Shown here: piece by piece, positions 39,761 to 50,485 of the stretch
How the letters are laid out: the number at the start of each line of letters is the position of its first letter
Position numbering within the stretch: position 1 is the first letter of the stretch
Source of the DNA: Panulirus ornatus
Lineage: Eukaryota; Arthropoda; Malacostraca; Decapoda; Palinuridae
Reading direction: 5' to 3'
Length of the DNA stretch: 64,000 nucleotides
NCBI RefSeq assembly: GCF_036320965.1
Contig: NC_092235.1
Span: 2,626,112 to 2,690,111 of the forward strand
Position numbers and translations under genes: made by a program
The notes under the pieces: generated by a model
Seen by the model: the letters and a program-made list of their open reading frames with translations, nothing else
Database searches by the model: none
What the model was told of the DNA's origin: nothing

Positions 39761-40055
39761 TATTTTTTGTCTTTTTCTTGTTTCATTTTGTCCGCATCAC
39801 ATGTGTGCAACATTCAGTATGTTCGTCCAACGTTATAGTGAAGATCTTCATAATAAATTGGGGTTTTCGACCTTATCTGAAAGGGTCAGGTCCACCAAGA
39901 CGTCCTTGAAATCTTCCAGAAGCTTCTGGCGATCCTCCTCCAACTGCTGGGCACATCAGAGTTAACATGGGCCGGACATCGGTTGTGGAACGACTTAATC
40001 TGCTTCCGGTAGTTAGCAGGGATGATAATGAGGGCTCTGACCTCATACCAGGTCA

Positions 40056-40220
40056 GCTTAGTTCCAGTCTATTACTTAGTTCCAGTCTATTACTTAGTTC
40101 CAGTCTATTGCTTAGTTCCAGTCTATTGCTTAGTTCCAGTCTATTGCTTAGTTGCAGTCTATTACTTAGTTCCAGTCTATTACTTAGTTCCAGTCTATTG
40201 CTTAGTTCCAGTCTATTGCA
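40056..40220. repeat. 18-bp minisatellite, about nine copies
   Basis: Unit TTCCAGTCTATTACTTAG with A/G variation at one place. Confidence 0.95.
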
Positions 40221-40396
40221 ACGACAATAAAAAAGTAAAACTCATTTCTTCGTGGAAAATTGAGAGGAAAACACGACAGCAACATGGAGATTTACTGTGG
40301 TTATTTTGCCGGCTAGTCGGCAACGGTCGGTCAAACACTATTTTGCCGTGGTAATCTCAGTGCTTCATATAATACTAAGTCCAAAAAAATGTTCTT

Positions 40397-40468
40397 GGGG
40401 GCGTAGCTCAGTGGTAGAGCACTTGCTTGGCATGCGAGAGGACCCGGGTTCAAACCCCGGCGCTTCCA
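40397..40468 (+). tRNA. tRNA-like gene, anticodon GGC (Ala)
   Basis: A complete cloverleaf: acceptor GGGGGCG pairs with CGCTTCC (two G-U pairs), D stem GCTC/GAGC, anticodon stem CTTGC/GCGAG (one G-U), loop TTGGCAT, T stem CCGGG/CCCGG with loop TTCAAAC. It is followed by TTTTT (40469-40473). The body is a good tRNA-Ala type, but anticodon GGC is unusual because eukaryotes use AGC read as inosine. No CCA is encoded. Together with the GAC gene 700 bases upstream it forms a pair with G at position 34. Confidence 0.85.
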
Positions 40469-40501
40469 TTTTTGTTATTATGGAAATTCATTGTTTTCAG
40501 T

Positions 40502-40773
<272 letters not shown>

Positions 40774-40920
40774 TCCCTGGGGATAGGGAAGAAAGTATAC
40801 TTGCCTCGTATTCCCTGCGTGGCGTACAAGGCGACTAAAAGGGGAGGGAGCAGAAGGCCGGAAATCCTTTACTCTCATTTTCAATTTTTCAAAAGACGGA
40901 ACAGAGAAGATATAAAGATA
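40774..40920 (+). mobile_element. SINE-C body fused to the 5S segment
   Basis: TCCCTGGGGATAGGGAAGAA through GCGACTAAAAGGGGAGGGAG to TTTTCAAAAGACGGAACAG, the standard SINE-C order. It breaks off after GAACAGAGAAG, so the LINE-like 3' end is missing. Confidence 0.85.
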
Positions 40921-41990
40921 TTGTAAAGATGTAACTAATATAAGATATAAGAATGAATGGAAGATACCGATGTAGCTGAAACAAGGAGTAATGAAGATTA
41001 AGGTGCAATGAAAATTATTCTGTAGTGAAGATAAATGTATATGTTAAAATTTTGTATTGAACATCAAGAAGTAATGATAATGATGAAAGTGTAGTGACGA
41101 TGAGGGTTTAGTTAGGGAGTGGTGACAATTGCCTTTACAATGATGATAAGGAGGTAACACAATGAGGAACACAAACTTTACAAAGCTACGTTCAAGTCAG
41201 ACTTTGAACTAAGTTTGGTAAACAGAAGGATGATGTTAAGATGAGAGTGTAGTGAAGAAGAGTATAGTGATGATAAGGATATTGTCAAGATAGGTTGTAG
41301 TGAAGATACGAATGTAGTGAAGATACGAATTTAGTAGAGATGAGGGTTATTGAAGAGTAAAGTTTATTCAAAATGATTATGTAGTGAAGATAAGAACTAC
41401 TTTTAGTGAACATCAGGGAGTGCAATGATGATGGTATGGTAGAAATAACGGTGTAGTGAAGAAGATGATATAGTGAAGATATATTTAGTGAAAATAAGCT
41501 AGTAGTGAAGATACACGTTAGTGAATATGAGGTAGTAATGAACTTAACCTTATTGATCTGATCACCCAAATCCTCCAAACTACGTTCAAGGGCGGATCCA
41601 AAGCCAACCGAAAAGGCTATTTCTCTGTGTATTGTTAGTGGTGGTGGGGGTGTGTAGGTGTGTGTAATCATGTATTTGCACTGTATTAGGAGGGAGTTTT
41701 ACACTCGTGGGGCCCCGTGTAAGTACGTTGTTTGTGTGAGCGGGTAAAATCTAAAGCCTTCCTTGAAACCAACTTGGTCAAGATAAGGTCATATGAAGAT
41801 GAGGTTGTAGTGAAGATTACAATAAGCCTTGCATAGTGAAGATAAAGGGATTAAGGAGAGGAGATGTAGTAAAGAAGATTATAGTGAACACAAAAGGATT
41901 CAAGCTACGTGCAGGGTCAGCCTACGGGTTTGAACTTACATTTTAGGTCAAAGGCATCACCAGTACACCCCGGCCAGCATTAAAGTTTAT
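40921..41990. repeat. Highly diverged GTAGTGAAGAT minisatellite
   Basis: GTAGTGAAGAT-type words recur every 20-70 bases through 41900. In reverse complement they are the CTTCACTACAT words at 63490-63960 and near 42780. No gene seen. Confidence 0.65.
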
Positions 41991-42903
41991 CCGTAAACAC
42001 ACACACACACACACACACACATAAGTACATATATATATATATTTACACTGTACATGAAGCGTTAACTAAAGCTCATTTGGTGAAATCGTGTTTCCTCACA
42101 TTAAATGTTATCCCAGATGTCCAAAATTCTTCTCTTTGGTCTTTCATTTTCTATGTTTTCCACTTGACTTTCTTCAGTCGAAGTGATTTACCGTTCATGT
42201 TTTAGATTAAACTATATTTGTCAATTTACCAATTCCCTCTCCCATCTCATCATGACGCTTCTTATTGTTCTTTGATTTGAATCTTCAGTTTTCACCTCTC
42301 CTTCAACATGATAACCTCTGAATCTGTGAGTGTGTAATGACCTATTTTTACTGTGTGAGGAGAGAGGTCTACACTCGCCAGGCCAAATCTCTAGAACATT
42401 CCGTACTATTATACAACTTGTAAGATTTATGTATAGTGTCTGCCTTAACCATGACCTCATTCTTCTTATTCCATTCATCAACCACTCTTATATAAACTTT
42501 AAAATTACTTCTCTGAATATATTTGAACAATATTGCCCTAATTTCATGCTATGTTCTCTAGGTTTGTGTGTGTGTGTGTGTGTGTGTTCTCAGAAAGTAA
42601 CTATTATTCAAAATGATTTCCCAAAATCCATTTACCTCATATCCTTTTATTTCGATGCTGGAAAATAGCTAAATTTTCGTCAAAGTGTTTTTTGTCTTAT
42701 TAGTATTTATAATGATTTATTGATTCAAAAAGTATTGGTATATCGAAACTATTTACGTCCTTCAACATCTCTAGCCATCTTCACTACACTCTCAACACCA
42801 TTGGCCATCTTGAATATTTCTTCGACACCTTTAGATTTCATCAAATAATGATCGCAGCAAAACTAAATGAATCCGTCTACATATCCGGATTTGTATAGGA
42901 TTT
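41991..42903. other. Intergenic DNA with dispersed repeat pieces
   Basis: (CA)n near 41998-42020 and (GT)n at 42563-42586. 42325-42400 (GTGTGTAATGACC, GGTCTACACTCG) resembles 41660-41710, so both may be pieces of one interspersed repeat. Confidence 0.5.
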
Positions 42904-42925
42904 AATCTGGATAGATCTGGTTATG

Positions 42926-42954
42926 TGACGTCACATGACCCAGGGGTATATAAG
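42926..42954 (+). promoter_or_regulatory. CRE-like site and TATA box of the kinase gene
   Basis: TGACGTCA, a perfect CRE palindrome, at 42926-42933, and TATATAAG at 42947-42954. A start of transcription about 30 bases downstream would fall near 42978, very close to the first ATG (42987). That suits either a very short leader or use of the later ATG at 43071. Confidence 0.65.
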
Positions 42955-42986
42955 GCCGGCGGCGAGAGAAGTGTAATCATTTGAGG

Positions 42987-43844
42987 ATGGGACTCCGTAC
43001 CGACAACATCTCCTCTCACACTCTCCGGCAAGAAGAAAATTTGGTAAGTGCACCTCAGGCCGGAGTCAAAATGAGCGTTCCAGTTGTAAAGTTGACCCAG
43101 AAGGATGTAAATGACCTGGTGGTCATGAGAGAGGTGGGTCGGGGAGGCAACGCCAAGATTGAAACGGTGTTGTTCCGTGGATCGTGTTGCGTCATCAAAA
43201 CCCTTCTGGACGGAGTGAGTTGGAAAAGTCTTATGGATGAAGCCGACATTCACAGGAGACTGGCTGGGGCTGGAGGAGCCCCTCTACTTCGAGCAGTGTG
43301 CCGCAACCCCCCATTGATCATCTTAAGCCACACTGGCCAGCCTTATGATAAGTTCATGAGAACATGTCGGTCGGACGAGGAACTGGTCGAATCCGCCATC
43401 ATGGTCGCTCGTCGGCTGATGGAAATCCATAAGAAAAACATTGTCCATAATGACGTCAAGGTCGAGAATGTGACGGTGACGATGGGTGAGAAGCCAGAGT
43501 TTCACATCATCGACTTCGGCTTGAGCGTTAAGAAGGGAAGCTGCGTTGAGTACAATGTTCCTGACCTGTGGTTGGCCCCTGAGGTCAGGGAGCGCAAGCC
43601 GGTCTCCCCAGCCAGTGACGTCTTCTCTTTTGGGCATCTAATGAGGCACGTGTCCATCCTGGTCAGGAAGCAGGGTGTGCGGGAAAGCCTCCAGGATCTT
43701 TACCAAACAGCGACCCACAGCGACCCCTCAGAGAGACCAGCTCTGCCACTTATTATTGGTGAGCTGAAGAAGGTGATGAGGTCAGTCCGCCGGAGGCGTA
43801 CCAGAGGAGGGGGCCAACGGAACCAGAGGAAGGGCAGGAAATGA
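42987..43844 (+). CDS. Intronless protein kinase, Ser/Thr-type
   Basis: The single frame of 285 residues from ATG 42987 (A at -3, G at +4) holds a compact kinase domain. It has a glycine loop VGRGGN (50-55), Lys71 in VIK, a helix-C Glu in DEADIH, catalytic loop HNDVKVEN (154-161; Asp156, Asn161; HND replaces HRD), DFG (176-178), APE (197-199), DVFSFG (211-216) and the closing Arg in SERP (250). The Lys two places after the catalytic Asp suggests Ser/Thr specificity. A very basic tail (264-285) could bind nucleic acid or direct nuclear entry. An in-frame ATG at 43071 would give 257 residues starting just before the domain. A GTAAGT at 43044 could be a splice donor in a longer leader. All key residues are kept, so it is probably active. 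I do not recognise the subfamily. A retrogene or a laterally acquired gene are alternatives. Confidence 0.85.
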   Translation: MGLRTDNISSHTLRQEENLVSAPQAGVKMSVPVVKLTQKDVNDLVVMREVGRGGNAKIETVLFRGSCCVIKTLLDGVSWKSLMDEADIHRRLAGAGGAPLLRAVCRNPPLIILSHTGQPYDKFMRTCRSDEELVESAIMVARRLMEIHKKNIVHNDVKVENVTVTMGEKPEFHIIDFGLSVKKGSCVEYNVPDLWLAPEVRERKPVSPASDVFSFGHLMRHVSILVRKQGVRESLQDLYQTATHSDPSERPALPLIIGELKKVMRSVRRRRTRGGGQRNQRKGRK

Positions 43845-44195
43845 GGTGCCCTTCCTCAACTATCTACCTCACAATAAGAACTTTGTTTTAGAGGTAATTA
43901 TTATCTTTACATATCTTAAAACGGGAAAGACCTTTATTTTAGAGGAAATTAAAATATTTATTAAAAACGGAAAAAAATTATGGAACTCGACATGCAACCA
44001 CCTCCTCGTGGTGAGTTCTGGGTGATAAGAGATCAAACATCTCTTATCAGCTAAGAGTTGCATACAAACGTATTTCCTGATAAGTAAAAGACAACTGGAT
44101 AATGTTCTTATGATCTTAAATGTTCTTAGAGTCTGGCTAGTGTTATCTTGGAGGTCTTCTATCCCCTACAGCTCGGGCTGGGCCCAGACTGCATC
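43845..44195. other. 3' flank of the kinase gene
   Basis: AT-rich. No clear AATAAA. AATATTTATTAAAAACGG near 43952 is the nearest A/T-rich signal. A short self-complementary stretch (CTCTTATCAGC) near 44040 was also seen. Confidence 0.4.
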
Positions 44196-44328
44196 ATGGA
44201 CAACGATAAATGATCTTAGCCTAGCTGTAATGGACAACGATAAATGATCTTAGCCTAGCTATAATGGACAACGATAAATGATTTAGCCTAACTATTATGG
44301 ACAACGCTAAATGATCTTAGCCTAGCCA
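44196..44328. repeat. 34-bp tandem repeat, four copies
   Basis: ATGGACAACGATAAATGATC followed by TTAGCCTAGCT repeats four times with small changes. Confidence 0.92.
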
Positions 44329-44566
44329 TCAAGGCCCATTTTCAGTCGTCCATCATAAATTTGCATGTTATTCTAATATTATTAGTAGTTTGAACCTTAT
44401 AAAAGACTGACTTGGTTCAGTTGTATGTTTTCATACAAGAACAAATTGAAGTGTCCCAAGCATTTTGAAATGGCATTTGTACTACTTAACTCTCGATGTT
44501 AGTGAAAACATGTGAGATAACCACGACTGAGCAGCTTTCGTGTGTGCTATGAATTTTTGACCTTCC

Positions 44567-44571
<5 letters not shown>

Positions 44572-44639
<68 letters not shown>
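44572..44639. repeat. (CT)n
   Basis: Pure CT tract. Confidence 0.98.
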
Positions 44640-44643
<4 letters not shown>

Positions 44644-44724
44644 AAATATCCGAAATTATGAAATTCAATAAAGCCAAACTTCTGAATTACTTGTTTGTCT
44701 TGTAAAGTAGATCGTAGGTTTTTT

Positions 44725-44728
<4 letters not shown>

Positions 44729-44811
<83 letters not shown>
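44729..44811. repeat. (TA)n
   Basis: TA tract joined to the poly(T)-read tail of LINE-A copy 6. Confidence 0.97.
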
Positions 44812-44812
<1 letters not shown>

Positions 44813-45757
44813 TTTTTTTCTTTTTTTGCTTTGTCGCTGTCTCCCACGTTTGCGAGGTAGCGCAAGGAAACAGACGAAAGAAATGGCCCAACCTACCCCC
44901 ATACACATGTATATACATACACGTCCACACACGCAAATATACATACCTACACAGCTTTCCATGGTTTACCCCAGACGCTTCACATGCCCTGATTCAATCC
45001 ACTGACAGCACGTCAACCCCGGTATACCACATCGATCCAATTCACTCTATTCCTTACCCTCCTTTCACCCTTCTGCATGTTCAGGCCCCGATCACACAAA
45101 ATCTTTTTCACTCCATCTTTCCACCTCCAATTTGGTCTCCCACTTCTCCTCGTTCCCTCCACCTCCGACACATATATCCTCTTGGTCAATCTTTCCTCAC
45201 TCATTCTCTCCATGTGCCCAAACCATTTCAAAACACCCTCTTCTGCTCTCTCAACCACGCTCTTTTTATTTCCACACATCTCTCTTACCCTTACGTTACT
45301 TACTCGATCAAACCACCTCACACCACATATTGTCCTCAAACATCTCATTTCCAGCACATCCACCCTCCTGCGCACAACTCTATCCATAGCCCACGCCTCG
45401 CAACCATACAAAATTGTTGGAACCACTATTCCTTCAAACATAACCATTTTTGCTTTCCGAGATAATGTTCTCGACTTCCACACATTCTTCAAGGCTCCCA
45501 GGATTTTCGCCCCCTCCCCCACCCTATGATCCACTTCCGCTTCCATGGTTCCATCCGCTGCCAGATCCACTCCCAGATATCTAAAACACTTTACTTCCTC
45601 CAGTTTTTCTCCCTTCAAACTTACCTCCCAATTGACTTGACCCTCAACCCTACTGTACCTAATAACCTTGCTCTTATTCACATTTACTCTTAACTTTCTT
45701 CTTTCACACACTTTACCAAACTCAGTCACCAGCTTCTGCAGTTTCTAACATGAATCA

Positions 45758-45758
<1 letters not shown>
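44812..45758 (-). mobile_element. LINE-A copy 6, 5'-truncated
   Basis: The minus-strand frame 45013-45729 covers the end of the reverse transcriptase (after FADD) through FRYLGVDL, LYGCEAW and GRPNWRWKDGV. The 5' end breaks within the codons for ADSC, directly into (TA)n. Short 3' UTR. Confidence 0.9.

Positions 45759-45852
<94 letters not shown>
45759..45852. repeat. (TA)n
   Basis: TA tract. Confidence 0.97.
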
Positions 45853-45854
<2 letters not shown>

Positions 45855-45860
45855 TATTTA

Positions 45861-46205
45861 ATCATTTTTCTTTGTCGCTGTCACCCGCGTTAGCGAAGTA
45901 GCGCAAGGAAACAGACGAAAGAATGGTCCAACCCAACCACATACACATGTGTATACATAAACGTCCACACACAGTACATATACATATCTATACATCTCAA
46001 TGTATACATATATATACACACACAGGCATATACATATATACCCATGTACATAATTCATACTGTTTGCCTTTATTCATTCCCATCGCCACTCCGCCATACA
46101 TGGAATAACAACACCCTCCCCCCTCATGTGTGCGAGGTAGCGCTAGGAAAAGACGACAAAGGCCCCATTCGTTCACACTCAGTCTCTAGCTGTCATGTAA
46201 TAATG
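45861..46205 (-). mobile_element. LINE-A long 3'-UTR fragment
   Basis: The reverse complement follows 31480-31800: GTGAACGAATGGGGCC, TAGCGCTACCTCGCACAC-type, a TGGCGATGGGAATGAATAAA-type block and the terminal CGCTACTTCGCTAACGCGGG. 5' truncated into (TA)n. Confidence 0.8.
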
Positions 46206-46209
46206 CACA

Positions 46210-46332
<123 letters not shown>

Positions 46333-46519
46333 GGGAGTAAATATATAAAACCATTTTGGTGTCTCAGATTTTAGACATGAATCAAGGTATATTCATGCCA
46401 CTGACTAAGATTATGACCTTCATTTCCTTCCGGTAGATACAGTTTTACAGATAATGCAATTATCAATAAATGGACCACTCACGAGCTTAGGTAGTTCTAA
46501 GTGGAGCTTAAAATGTTGT

Positions 46520-48155
46520 GCTTCTACACAATGACAACAAATATGGATCACTCCCAATTGGTGGTTCAACTATGATGTGTGAACAGCAGGACACAATCGT
46601 CCTGGTCTTACACAAGATATCATACCACCATGACCAATGGTTAATGTGTGTGGATCTTAAGATGGTGACTTTTCTCCTGGGTCAGCAGGTTGGGTACAAC
46701 AAGTAGCCCTGCTTTATCTGTCTCTGGGATAGTAGAGCTGAGGATGAGCACTGGCTGAGAAAACAATGGTCTCTGAGAGAAAACATGTTGGTTGGAGACA
46801 AGAATATAATGGCAGAACCCTTGGTTGACAGAGATAAGATCATTGTACCACCACTGCACATCAAACTAGGTTTAATGAAACAGTTTGTGAAGAGTTGGTA
46901 CAAAGAAGGACACTCTGCTTTGACTACACAGGCAGAAAATGTCCAGCGCTGATCATGGAGAAGGTGAAGGCAGGTATTGTCGACAGGTCACAAGTCATGG
47001 AACTCATGAAAGACCCACATTTCCAAGATTCAATGACCAATGTTGAGGCAGATGCATGGTCTTCGTTCACTGTGGATGTAAGGAATTGTCTTGGTCACCA
47101 TAAAGCAGATAACTACCCTGAACTAGTGGAGAACCTGCCATCTTCTTTCCCTCAACTTGGCTGTAAAATGAACATCAAAGTGCATTACCTCCACACCCAC
47201 TTGGCCAGACAACCTAAGTGAGGAACTGGCTCAACCATTCCACCAAGATTTAAGAACCATGGAAGAAAGATCCCGGGGACACTGGGATACCCATACCTGG
47301 GACACTGGGATACCCATACCTGGGACACTGGGATACCCATACCTGGGACACTGGGATACCCATACCTGGGACACTGGGATACCCATACCTGGGACACTGG
47401 GATACCCATACCTGGGACACTGGGATACCCATACCTGGGACACTGGGATACCCATACCTGGGACACTGGGATACCCATACCTGGGACACTGGGATACCCA
47501 TACCTGGGACACTGGGATACCCATACCTGGGACACTGGGACACCCATACCTGGGACACTGGGATACCCATACCTGGGACACTGGGATACCCATACCTGGG
47601 ACACTGGGATACCCATACCTGGGACACTGGGATACCCATACCTGGGACACTGGGACACCCATACCTGGGACACTGGGATACCCATACCTGGGACACTGGG
47701 ATACCCATACCTGGGACACTGGGATACCCATACCTGGGACACTGGGATACCCATACCTGGGACACTGGGATACCCATACCTGGGACACTGGGATACCCAT
47801 ACCTGGGACACTGGGACACCCATACCTGGGACACTGGGATACCCATACCTGGGACACTGGGATACCCATACCTGGGACACTGGGATACCCATACCTGGGA
47901 CACTGGGATACCCATACCTGGGACACTGGGACACCCATACCTGGGACACTGGGATACCCATACCTGGGACACTGGGATACCCATACCTGGGACACTGGGA
48001 TACCCATACCTGGGACACTGGGATACCCATACCTGGGACACTGGGATCCCCATGTGATGGTGGATCAGTGCTGGATCATTGCAGGTGATTGTGGTGGGTC
48101 AGGTGAGCACAAACGTGACATGTGTGAGGACATGATGAACCATGATGATATATAA
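46520..48155 (+). pseudogene. Decayed transposon-like gene with internal minisatellite
   Basis: Forward pieces read in order MCVDLKMVTFLLGQQ (about 46645), CLWDS then DEHWLRKQW (about 46715-46770), LVDRDKIIVPPLHIKLGLMK (about 46823-46880), IMEKVKAGIVDRSQVMELMK (about 46955), HKADNYPELVENL (about 47100), and then in another frame LAQPFHQDLRTMEERSRGHW (about 47225-47283). After the minisatellite come WDPHVMVDQCW and HKRDMC (about 48045-48125). I recall a multi-copy arthropod protein family of unknown role with the same motif order, usually annotated as transposon-related. A stop in NK*PC (about 46702), a stop near 46951 and a frameshift near 47215 show that it is dead. Its own termini were not found. 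Confidence 0.65.
47277..48050. repeat. 23-bp minisatellite, about 33 copies
   Basis: Unit CTGGGACACTGGGATACCCATAC with a T/C variant (GACACCCATAC) at intervals. None of the six frames meets a stop, so the unit, though not a multiple of three, remains open. Three units make 23 codons. Confidence 0.97.
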
Positions 48156-48198
48156 CTTTCTAGGTTGGGCTCGTCACCGTCACCATTATCTGTGGATG

Positions 48199-48229
<31 letters not shown>

Positions 48230-48734
48230 TTCATCGTAAATCAACCAATGCTACTTGTAGGAAGCCATTTCTCTTGATGCCACAATAATGATGGTATGTT
48301 GTATGTAATTATATCATCATATCTCCATCACCAGAGAACAACGGAGGAGGAGGAGGAGGAGGCCATATTTAGAATCAGCCAGCCACCAAACCTGACCTGA
48401 CCTGACCTGACCTGATCATCAACACAAGACTACCATCATGACGACGTCACCAAGTGTCATGTGGTGTTGACCTCATCACTGATGACATCATGATGACGTC
48501 ATGATGTGGTGGTGTTGACGTCATCATCAGTGGTGACATGATGATGATGACGTCATGATGTGGTGGTGTTGACATCATCATCATCAGTGATAACATGGTG
48601 TGCCAAGTCTGGATTCATGTTCAGTGGGGTTCAGGTCAGGTCAGGTCAGGTCAGGTCAGGGATGTGGTTGGGTGGGCGGGGCAACATTGCCCAGTGGGGC
48701 TCAAACCACACCTTAACACCCCGACCCACCCACC
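48156..48734. repeat. Cluster of short repeats
   Basis: (ATC)n at about 48200-48233, (GGA)n near 48343, (CCTGA)n at about 48393-48415, an imperfect 60-odd bp repeat with TGATGACGTCATGATG (about 48478-48600), (GGTCA)n at about 48629-48660 (the reverse complement of the earlier pentamer) and (CCCA)n near 48724. Confidence 0.85.
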
Positions 48735-48960
48735 CACCCACACCTGTGGATGGGGCAGTTGTCGTGCACGACCAGGTCAAATGGCTCCGGCTCAGGGTAG
48801 AGCATTGTGGCCCAACCTGACCTGCTGCTGTACGGGGCGCCCGTCAGTAGAGAACGTTTTCTCATCACAGAAAACGACCAGCTGCCAGAAGGAGAGCAGC
48901 TGGTCGACCTGCTACACCAGCTGTACCATCCTCCTCTGCTACATGTTATGTGGCTCACCC
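48735..48960 (-). pseudogene. Tc1/mariner-IS630 type transposase scrap
   Basis: The minus strand reads VVFCDEKTFSTDGRPVQQQV (Asp of CDE fits the first catalytic Asp) and then, after a deletion and shift, DLVVHDNCPIHR (Asp of HDN fits the second). These are standard landmarks of the DDE/D superfamily in Tc1/mariner and IS630-like elements. The distance between them is too short and the third acidic residue is lost, as the region ends in G-rich repeats. A dead fragment. Confidence 0.75.
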
Positions 48961-48962
48961 TG

Positions 48963-48994
<32 letters not shown>

Positions 48995-49039
48995 GCTGGC
49001 TGGCTGGCTGCCTGGCTGGGTGGCTGTTAGTTATTTGGG

Positions 49040-49073
<34 letters not shown>

Positions 49074-49195
49074 TTAGTTATGTGGGTGGCTGGCTGGGTG
49101 GCTGGGGTCAGTTATGTGGGTGGGTGGGTGGCTGTCTGGGGGTCAGTTATATGGGTGGCTGGGTGGCTGGCTGGTTGGCTGGCTGGGTGGGTGGG
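48961..49195. repeat. (GGCT)n and (GGGT)n
   Basis: GGCTGGCTGGCTGG runs mixed with TTAGTTATGTGGGTGGC units. Confidence 0.95.
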
Positions 49196-50273
49196 TGGGT
49201 GGGTGTGAGTGCAGGTCAGCCTGGGTGGGTGGGTGGGTGTGAGTGCAGGTCAGCCTGGGTGGGTGGGTGTGAGTGCAGGTCAGCCTGGGTGGGTGGGTGG
49301 GTTTGAGTGCAGGTCAGCCTGGGTGGGTGTGAGTGCAGGTCAGCCTGGGTGGGTGGGTGGGTGTGAGTGCAGGTCAGCCTGGGTGGGTGGGTGTGAGTGC
49401 AGGTCAGCCTGGGTGGGTGGGTGTGAGTGCAGGTCAGCCTGGGTGGGTAGGTGGGTGTGAGTGCAGGTCAGCCTGGGTGGGTGGGTGTGAGTGCAGGTCA
49501 GCCTGGGTGGGTGGGTGGGTGTGAGCGCAGGTCAGCCTGGGTGGGTGTGAGTGCAGGTCAGCCTGGGTGGGTGTGAGTGCAGGTCAGCCTGGGTGGGTGT
49601 GAGTGCAGGTCAGCCTGGGTGGGTGGGTGGGTGTGAGTGCAGGTCAGCCTGGGTGGGTGGGTGTGAGTGCAGGTCAGCCTGGGTGGGTGGGTGTGAGTGC
49701 AGGTCAGCCTGGGTGGGTGGGTGGGTGGGTGTGAGTGCAGGTCAGCCTGGGTGGGTGGGTGTGAGTGCAGGTCAGCCTGGGTGGGTGGGTGTGAGTGCAG
49801 GTCAGCCTGGGTGGGTGGGTGGGTGGGTGTGAGTGCAGGTCAGCCTGGGTGGGTGGGTGTGAGTGCAGGTCAGCCTGGGTGGGTAGGTGGGTGTGAGTGC
49901 AGGTCAGCCTGGGTGGGTGGGTGTGAGTGCAGGTCAGCCTGGGTGGGTGGGTGGGTGGGTGTGAGTGCAGGTCAGCCTGGGTGGGTGGGTGTGAGTGCAG
50001 GTCAGCCTGGGTGGGTGTGAGTGCAGGTCAGCCTGGGTGGGTGGGTGTGAGTGCAGGTCAGCCTGGGTGGGTGGGTGTGAGTGCAGGTCAGCCTGGGTGG
50101 GTGGGTGTGAGTGCAGGTCAGCCTGGGTGGGTGGGTGGGTGTGAGTGCAGGTCAGCCTGGGTGGGTGGGTGTGAGTGCAGGTCAGCCTGGGTGGGTGGGT
50201 GGGTGTGAGTGCAGGTCAGCCTGGGTGGGTGTGAGTGCAGGTCAGCCTGGGTGGGTGGGTGTGAGTGCAGGTG
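49196..50273. repeat. 26-38 bp G-rich minisatellite, over 30 units
   Basis: Unit GTGAGTGCAGGTCAGCCTGG followed by one to four GGTG/GGGT blocks. Unit length varies in steps of four through the (GGGT)n part. Many units have four GGG runs with one-base loops. Long frames here are repeat artefacts. Confidence 0.97.
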
Positions 50274-50485
50274 TCCCATCTTACAACGCTAACTTGGTGT
50301 CCACAATATTTCTTGCCACAACCAATGTGTCTAATAGCCATCATCTTCCTGGCCCATCTTTCTGGGTCATGTTTACACCATCATTAATGTTCATCATCAT
50401 CATCATCACTACACATACATGATGATGATCATGATGATGATAATGATATATTAACATTGTCATTTGAACAAGGTCAGGTACTCAC
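50274..50485. other. Intergenic or intronic DNA with (ATC)/(ATG) repeats
   Basis: Short CATCATCAT and ATGATGATG runs at 50390-50445, otherwise nothing seen. Confidence 0.5.

Noticed and set aside
47185..48053. Minus-strand frames of 258-281 codons
   Set aside because: Translations of the stop-free 23-bp minisatellite. Only the plus strand joins protein-like sequence on both sides.
49082..50422. Cys/Gly/Trp-rich frames that look like a secreted repeat protein
   Set aside because: All come from the GGGT-rich minisatellite, and they shift frame with each unit length change.
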